Assembly (NCBI GenBank): GCA_014898415.1 | Contig: RCTD01000024.1 | Coordinates: forward strand, 682,001-746,000 | From: Stromatinia cepivora | Lineage: Eukaryota; Ascomycota; Leotiomycetes; Helotiales; Sclerotiniaceae | DNA: 64,000 bases | Reading direction: 5' to 3' | Shown here: piece after piece, positions 57,104-64,000 of the stretch | Numbering within the stretch: position 1 is the stretch's first letter | Layout of the letters: every line of letters begins with the position of its first letter | The notes under the pieces: model-generated | What the model saw: the letters and a program-made list of their open reading frames with translations, nothing else | Database searches by the model: none | Told to the model about the DNA's origin: nothing | Program-made: the position numbers and the translations under genes

Positions 57104-57851
57104 CTAGACCCCCTCTTTGGTCCGAATCATTAGCAAAGTAACATGAGGCAAACATTGCTTTTCCAATTTCTTCCAAACGGCACCCGGATTTTCCTTGCTG
57201 AAATTCATCACGAATTCTTCCTGCACCACGAATCCAAGACGTTTCATACAGAACTTTTTCAACGGGAGCAGCATCCAGAAGACAGATCATATCCAACTCA
57301 TCGGCCTTTTCAATACCCCACTTCACCAATTGAGTAGCAGCTCCTCGTCTTCTAAACTCTGGGAGCACAAAACCGAGAACTAAATCTAGTATTCGCGCAT
57401 GTTAAGGATATTCATCATGAAAGGTAGAATTCACTTCTTACATGCATGACGTCGACTCCCATATTTAATCCTCGGCTTCATAAGTTCATGCCAATACCTC
57501 ATTGTAAATTCCTTCTCCCCACCCTCTGGCCACCAATTTACTTCAGGCAATGAAACACCTGTATACGGGTCCGATTCAAAGAATCTCCATTCTGCTGCAC
57601 CGACGACTTTTCCAGACTCAGTATCCACAGCTTTGGCCCAACGTTGGTAAGGTCTCGATTTTTGAGATTGGATGACTCGTGCGGTGCCCCCTTCGATTGA
57701 TTGCCTTGACTCGAGCTTCAGGATTGATGTCGAGGTTGGGGTAGAAGAGGGTACGATAGTTGCTAGGTGGAGACTCGAAGGAGGTGAGTTCTGCCGAGAC
57801 GATTTCTTGGTATTCGGATTCGGATGCTACTTCGTTGATTTGAAAGGCCAT
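57104..57851 (-). pseudogene. GNAT-family N-acetyltransferase with two frameshifts
   Basis: Starts MAFQINEVASESEYQEIVSA at 57851. The first frame runs to about 57690 (ARVKAIN), then the coding sequence jumps frame to E-G-G-T-A-R-V-I-Q-S-Q-K and on through KVVGAAEWRFFESDPYTG. A normal 56-bp intron follows (57441-57386, GTAAGA donor, TACTAG acceptor). The second exon gives LVLGFVLPEFRRRGAATQLV, whose R-R-x-G-A-A is the acetyl-CoA-binding loop (Q/R-x-x-G-x-G/A) of GNAT enzymes, and LDAAPVEKVLY. A second shift is then needed to enter MKRLGFVVQEEFVMNFSKEN, the usual C-terminal strand, ending at TAG (57104-57106). Two separate shifts indicate a pseudogene, or poor sequence. The intact enzyme would have been about 230 residues with unknown acceptor. 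Confidence 0.78.
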
Positions 57852-59767
57852 GGCTAATAATAAATGAAAAGATGTGAGATGATTGGAAGTGTTGAACCAG
57901 AAAGAAAGCTAGCTGATAATGATAATGATATCAATAGAAATCAGATACAATATACATTGATAAGCTAGAGCGGGGTCAGGGAAAATTCACGATATCGAGT
58001 AAAGACAACCAATCAAATTTGTAGTAACAAGGCTGATTCCAACAGTTGGAAATCTACCTGTACCTGCCAAGTTTGTTATTACCTGCATGAAATTACTGAT
58101 GGTTGTCTGACACCACTGAAATGATATCGATGTCTTTCGCCATGGGAATGGAGCTCCATAAGTGCTTTGGAATATTTGTCGTATGAATAGCTTTTGAGAA
58201 TTTAAAGTAGGCAAAGGACTGGAGATTTCGCCATGGCGACTATTTCTATTCCAAACTCCCCTCACACGGATGAACAGGGCTTGATACGTATTAGTGCCAT
58301 ACCTAGTGTTGTGCGTACAGCTAGATAGTATAAATGATAATGATGTTATCGGAACCTGAATCTTCAGAAAATAAATGATCTTCAGGGTATTAGGCCTTAG
58401 ATAGGGCCACATAGGGGCAATTTGATGGTGACCATAGGTTCAATTCAATGGTCAGTTAGCATGAGCTTAGGAACTGGAAAGTGCGGGGTAACCTAAATCT
58501 CGAGAAAAGAATATTTGGAAACCACCATGTTGGTTTGTACTCTTCATCTTACCTTGTACAACAACATGGGAGTGATGAATTCGTGGTACTTTGTTGCCTT
58601 CATTTCACGAAAGTATGAATATCGTCGCCGAGACATTCATCGTGATGGGAATCTTGCTTTCGCAATTGCCATCGAGGCTACTTACTAGTCAATTACGGAC
58701 AACATCACCCACACCGAGAAAGAGCCTCCCTAAGGCTGATGGCGCCGCTATTCCGCTCCGCGGATAACCTTAACGGGTTACCCAGTCTTAATTGTTAATG
58801 GCATGGCTTCGGTGTATCAGCACAGCCACCTCCCATAGTATGCGCCTCTAAGATAGGGGTTCAGCCGTCAGACTGATACAGAAGGACAAGACTCGAAATA
58901 TTCTGAATGGAACCCGAGAAACGGATTTTGATAGATGGGGATCCTAATACCCTATGGATCAGGAGCATCCCAACGCCCCATAAACTAAGCAGTAAAGGGG
59001 GCTGATTGGCCTTGTGGCACTGGTATGGGAACATCAAGTGGATATTGGACGATAATCAATTATCAGATGAAGATTGTATCTGGTTTAGCACCGGCGACCT
59101 AAGGCTAAGCTACTGCAAGTTTAATGGTACTGGTGTAAAATTGTGCTGTAAGTAAAATTGACAGCAACGTTAAAAACCTAACAGGGAATTCCGTACAACC
59201 CGATAATGAATTATTATTCGACCCTGAGGGTTTGTGCCAGGGTGGTGCATAGTGGTGCAGGATTAAAAAAGATGGGGATGAAATGGGTCACTGAAAAAAA
59301 AGAACAGCAGCGCGTGGCTAATTATACAGTACGTACATACACCATGATACGGGTCGAACGATATCTTAAGTATAACTAGGTACCTAGCTAGGTATTGATT
59401 CAATATTTAGTATCACTAGGTGTAAGTAACCAACGTCAGCCCTCATTTAACTTGATTTTCGTGATTGTTGTTATTGTTATTGTTTACGCTTTTTCACGTG
59501 ATCCACCTCTTTTGTGCATTTCAAAGTTATTTTTATTTTCATTCCTCATCTAGCAATTTCATAACTTTTTTGGTTTCATAAGCGTACTAGGGATCCCGTG
59601 GCCCCGTTCCTACGCGCCAAGTCATTCACTGTTATTGCATTTAATCTCCGCCAATCTTACTATACCGCACACCCCATTAAAGCTTCGCCATACGAGAAAA
59701 CCTATTTAAGGTCTGTCGTACTAGAAAACGAGACTGAGGAATTCGACACTTTGTCAAAGCAACCACC
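57852..59767. other. Intergenic region, no gene supported
   Basis: Divergent spacer between the GNAT pseudogene and the desaturase. A 141-codon minus-strand frame (57987-58412) has no recognisable domain and no splice partners. 58740-58800 is GC-rich with a GCGGATAACC...GGGTTACC imperfect palindrome. The promoter of the desaturase lies at the right end. Confidence 0.5.
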
Positions 59768-61464
59768 ATGGATTCGTCGTCTGAAGCTAGGAGCGAGAAG
59801 GTCTGGCCGTTGAAGGAGATCAGAGAGTTGGTGGAGCAAGGTCACGCAATTGTTATATCGGGGGGATACGTTTTGAAGTTAGATTCATGGCTCAACCATC
59901 ATCCTGGTGGTGCCAAAGTTATTTTACATGTTGTTGGGAGAGATGCTACCGTTGAATTGGATGCGTAAGTTATTTGCATAACCACACCATGGCTGAATGA
60001 AAGCAGCTAATTCAATCTAGATTTCATAATAAGGATGTCAAGGCCAAGATGAACCGGTATCGAATCGGCAAGCTGGAAGAGCCATGGGTGAATATCATAC
60101 CCCCTATCCAAAGACAATCACTTCGTCCACCAGAAACCGAGGTTGAGAAAGAACCATCGACACCAATTTCCGAAATACCATTGGTGGATGTCACCGTCAC
60201 CGAAAATCTCCTAGCTGTCCCTCGTCAAGCAAATCCAGACAGCGATGCAAGCTCCATTGCCTCTTCAATTTTCGATAATGAGGGTTTACGATCTCGAAAT
60301 CGAACAGCGGGAAGCTCAGTCGATTCTGAAGAGATTCCTGACCTGGAACCGAAAATGATGGATGCCTCTGAATTGGAGACTAAATTCCAAGCACTAATCG
60401 CAAAATTAGAGGATGAAGGTTTATACGACAGCAAACTCTCCGCATACGTGACGGAAATCTTGAGATGCGCAATCTTGTTTTCTCTTTCGCTCGTATTCCT
60501 ACGTCTGGGGTGGTACGCAATCAGTGCAGCATTCCTGGGTATGTTTTGGCATCAAATCGTCGCTACCGCACATGATGCAGGTCATTTAGCAGTGACCCAC
60601 GACTACAATATCGACTTTTTAATCGGTGGGGTCGTTTTAAATTTTTGCGGTGGACTTTCGATAGGCTGGTGGAAACGCAATCATAATATTCACCACATCG
60701 TTACCAATTCGCCGACACATGACCAAGATCTTCAAATTCTCCCTTTCATCGCCATTTCCCCGGTATTCTTCGATTCTCTGTACTCTACAGCCTCCGAATG
60801 TATCATGCACTACAACTGGTTTGCAAAATTTATGGTTCCGAAACAAGCATGGACATACTACTTCCTCCTCTCCGTCGCTCGATTCAATCTCTACTACCTA
60901 GCCTGGGACTTTATTCTCCGCGATCTCGGCACCAAACTCCACCGCAAACAACGAATCTTCGAACTTGTCGGTCAAATCTTCTTCTGGACCTGGTTTGGAT
61001 ATTTCCTCGTCTACCGCAGTATCCCCACCATCTCTCAACGCATCATTTTCTGCCTCATATGTCACATGATCACCCTCCCCCTCCATCTCCAATTAACCGT
61101 CTCCCACTTCTCCATGTCGACCGAAGAATCCGAACCAAGTGAACACTGGATCCAACGCATGTTCCGCACAACCATGGATGTCGATTGTCCCACTTGGATG
61201 GATTGGTTCCATGGAGGTCTTCAGTTCCAAGTTACGCATCATCTATTTCCGCGTATGCCGAGACATAATCTTCGAAGAGCAAGCGGATTCGTGAAGGAAT
61301 TTTGCGCGGAAACGGGGTTGAAATATGAGGTTTATGGGTTTGGGGAGAGTAATGGGAGGATGTTGGATAGACTTGCTGAGGTGGCGAGACAGGCTAGGTA
61401 TTTGAAGGATTGTCAGGATAGTATTGTTAGTAAGGGGGAGTATTTGCATGGGCATTGGGATTGA
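59768..61464 (+). CDS. Sphingolipid delta-8 desaturase (cytochrome b5 fusion)
   Basis: Two exons (59768-59964 and 60021-61464) give 546 residues starting MDSSSEARSEKVWPLKEIRE; the 56-bp intron has a GTAAGT donor and CTAG acceptor and completes an Ala codon. The N-terminus is a cytochrome b5 domain with the heme motif HPGG at 45-48. A Ser/Pro/acidic linker (about 95-195) leads to the desaturase, whose three histidine boxes are HDAGH (250-254), HNIHH (287-291) and QVTHH (469-473). The Gln in the third box is the mark of front-end desaturases with fused b5. Fungal members put the delta-8 double bond into the long-chain base of glucosylceramide in the ER membrane. Linker acidity and length are normal for filamentous fungi. 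Related delta-6 fatty-acid desaturases look similar, but the long linker and HDAGH context favour the sphingolipid enzyme. Confidence 0.9.
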
Positions 61465-62475
61465 GGATCATGATTCATGATTCATGATTCTTGCTATTTT
61501 GGGCATTTGAGCATGTTATCGATTGCATTTTTGGTGGGTGAGCTTGGATTGCAGAGTTGGAGTTGAGATGTGTATATAAGCATAATGCATATTGCCAATA
61601 TATCGTTTAGCAGCAAGGAAATACTCAAAGATTCAAATATTCAAAGCCATGAAACCATTTTCAATATATAGACTATATGTTTTCTTGCTCATAAACAAAT
61701 CTGTATTGTTTTTAGCAAACTTCTACAATTTATAGATAGTTTTATTCCTGATTAACTACTGTTTCGCTATGATTTCAGCGCTTATACGCAGAATATGATA
61801 AGATATTTCTTTCTATAGGAAAAGTTGAATTTGGGAATTTGGATTGATACTAGGTGGAAGATAAAACATTATATAAAAAGAACAACAATAATTGTGCTTT
61901 TCTCATTACCTTACATAGAACTTCTGATTACCTATCATAGATCACCATTATTTCAAACCACAAAACCAGAAATCCAATCCAATCAAAGTCATACTACTGG
62001 ATGCACTGAAATATTTTAATTAGGACTCGAGAAAACAATACTCTGGAACTTGTGCAAAATTTGAAATTGTTGAAGATGTACGTATACATACTTAAACCTT
62101 GTCATAATAATTCCTGCAATTGATGCATTGTAATCTCTGGAAAGCTAGAATTACAAAAGAGACTTCAGGCCTTGAACCTCCTAGCTTGTACAGATAGCTG
62201 TAACTCTATTCCACGAATGCTATGCGGAAGTGGTTGGATTAGACAAATTTTGTACTTATAGGATGACAAGAGCTCTTTTTTGTAGGAAAAAAAGCTTGGC
62301 TCTTTGTTTCGTGTTTTGTGGATTAGAGAGTGATGTAATGATAGATAGTGCGAGGGAAAGATCGTGTGATAGAAGTGTATGATGAGAAATGATGTTATAG
62401 GGGAGGCTTTGCCAATGAATTATAGTAAGCAGAATATTTAAGAGTCTTTAGATTCTTGATCTAGAATCCTGATTA

Positions 62476-62879
62476 GGCTGCGCAGAAATAACCCGCAACC
62501 CATGGGTACCTGCGGATAATCCACTCCGTGGATTATCCATTAGAAATACCATTCGTTTTGTAGATTATCTATTAAGATTTTAAAATAATCTGTTTTATAT
62601 AACTTATATTATCTATAGATTATTTGTAGATTATTTGTAGATTATTTGTAGATTATTTGTAGATTATTTGTAGATTATTTGTAGATTATTTGTAGATTAT
62701 TTATAAATAACTTATCAATATATAGATAGATAGATTATTTATAAATTGATATTTGTAAATAATCTGTAAATAATTTATAAGTATTTGTTCAGATTCTTCA
62801 ATTATCTGTTCTGTCAGTGGATTATCCATGATTATCCATCAGAATCATTATCCACCCCGTGGGTACCTGTTGCGCAGCC
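62476..62879. mobile_element. Small TIR element with TA duplication (MITE-like)
   Basis: The ends are the perfect inverted repeat GGCTGCGCA...TGCGCAGCC, flanked on both sides by TA (62474-62475 and 62880-62881). Subterminal GGGTACC motifs occur near both ends, as does GGATAATCCAC in inverted orientation (GGATAATCCACTCCGTGGAT is itself palindromic). The 404-bp interior is non-coding and contains an 11-bp tandem repeat. It is a non-autonomous element of undetermined superfamily. Confidence 0.75.
62615..62702. repeat. 11-bp tandem repeat (TAGATTATTTG)8
   Basis: Eight nearly perfect copies inside the TIR element. Confidence 0.93.
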
Positions 62880-64000
62880 TAATATTGATGGTATCATTTG
62901 ATATTAAGGACTCTATTTATTTTACAGACTTTAGAGGTGCGGCTGAGGGATGATGATTATGTATTAAGATTAGATTCTGATACTAAAACTGAAAGTAACC
63001 AAATGTTCAGAATGGCAAATCTGAAAATATGTTAAAGCATGCCCCTGTGTAACACTGCTATTTGAATTGTAAGAAGGCCCTTTACAGAGGGGCCTCTTAT
63101 GGTAACATGATACATTTCCTAAAGATAAAATACTACAAAAACATAAGATGGAACATGGCAGATGATATACATCAGCCAGTAAGCTAATGGAGAACAAATC
63201 ACTAATATCAAATCCGTTGATGTGTGATCATTTATTTGAAGCTTGATCTAGAGCTGTCTGATTTTTCATTAAGACCCACCAAACACCAAATGGTTCTATA
63301 GAAGAAATAAGATCTTACAAATCCACAGGACGCAAGATGCTAACCGCTAGATTATTATCTGGTTGGCAAGAAATCTAATCCATTATTCGTATATGCCACA
63401 GCGTCCAGTTGTATGTGATCTCCTCATAAGTTATTATATGGTTTTGAATGAAGTCAGATTTGAGCCTTTTAATCCATTGAAGTTGTATACAAGTCTTTGG
63501 GTTAGCAACAGGAATGACAAATTGAAACGCTGCAGTATTAAAGGATAGTCTCTTAGGCTAACAAATTTTGGGTAAGTGATCATGATCACATCGGTAAATA
63601 AAATAGATTGCATACCAATACGAAAGCTATATAATCAAATGTCAAACATACTGTTGTTAAAATTTGATCACCACAGTACTTTGAAGCAAAAGACTGTATA
63701 CTCACTCGTCAATCTTGATTGTAGATCCTTTCAAACATTACACTTTCCTAAAAGCTTGCAAACTTCATAGTCTATCAATAAATTGTAATCCCATCAGTTA
63801 TCTTGGAATTGAGTGAGGTGAGAATATGATCAATATCCGAATGTGCTTTGCACAACAAGGAACTATTCACTGATAACCGCAATTAAGAAACACTTATTGT
63901 TAGATTATACGTCATACAATGAAGAGGTAAGTTTAAAGTGAGATCTTACTTAGACAATAGCTTCATCATTGTATCAAGTTGTCGCCTACAACAAACAGCT

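Larger units (their letters stand above)
61465..64000. other. Gene-free right end of the window
   Basis: No coding sequence supported; short frames at 61825, 63363 and 63576 have no signature. Contains the TIR element at 62476-62879. A repeated GATTCATGATTCATGATTC run follows the desaturase stop. Confidence 0.55.

Noticed and set aside
57987..58412. 141-codon minus-strand ORF
   Set aside because: No domain, no repeat of composition typical of genes here, no supporting splice structure.
35634..61464. Sphingolipid gene cluster
   Set aside because: Only two sphingolipid genes, 22 kb apart with unrelated genes between them; no evidence of co-regulation.

Overview
The window is nuclear DNA of a filamentous ascomycete. 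The short introns (about 50-230 bp, with GTRAGT-type donors and CTAAC/CTGAC branch points), the gene families (DASH subunit Dad1, Rho4, fungal alpha-arrestin, sphingolipid delta-8 desaturase, fungal SprT-like protein) and transposons degraded by C-to-T/G-to-A change all fit this. The protein flavour suggests Leotiomycetes, possibly Sclerotiniaceae (Botrytis/Sclerotinia-like), but the genus is inference.

Bases 1-21,000 are a gene-free, extremely AT-rich transposon nest. It reads as three complete but dead LTR retrotransposons: a chromodomain-bearing Ty3/gypsy copy on the plus strand (1118-8161, TSD ATTAT); a Ty1/copia element (8175-21002, TSD AAAAG) three bases further on; and a second copy of the same gypsy family, on the minus strand (8862-15892, TSD GAATT), inserted into the copia leader. 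The two gypsy copies lie tail to tail and form a 7-kb inverted repeat. Stops are scattered through every reading frame and LTR pairs differ by transitions, the expected mark of repeat-induced point mutation (RIP).

From 21 to 31 kb there is a gene-poor transition zone: a charged glycine-zipper protein whose 3' end sits on a GA microsatellite, a 7-mer minisatellite, a 422-bp TIR element with TA duplications, a gene broken by an in-frame TAG, and a two-exon BTB/POZ-like gene. From 32 to 46 kb comes a housekeeping block: DAD1 (+), RHO4 (-), an LCB3-type long-chain-base phosphate phosphatase (+), a PPIL3/Cyp10-type cyclophilin (-), an arrestin-like protein (+), a 2.5-kb satellite-rich convergent spacer, and a Ser/His/Arg-repeat protein with one membrane segment (-).

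From 46 to 64 kb gene density falls again: a candidate small Cys-rich ORF (-), a divergent kinase-like protein (+), an MFS anion:cation symporter (+), a SprT-like protein lacking all three zinc ligands (-), a frameshifted GNAT acetyltransferase pseudogene (-), a cytochrome b5-fused sphingolipid delta-8 desaturase (+), and a second small TIR element near the end. Two genes (the LCB3-like phosphatase and the delta-8 desaturase) act in sphingolipid metabolism, but they are 22 kb apart and do not form a cluster. Exon boundaries were worked out by hand from splice signals and reading-frame continuity, with no transcript data. No tRNA, rRNA or CRISPR array was seen.
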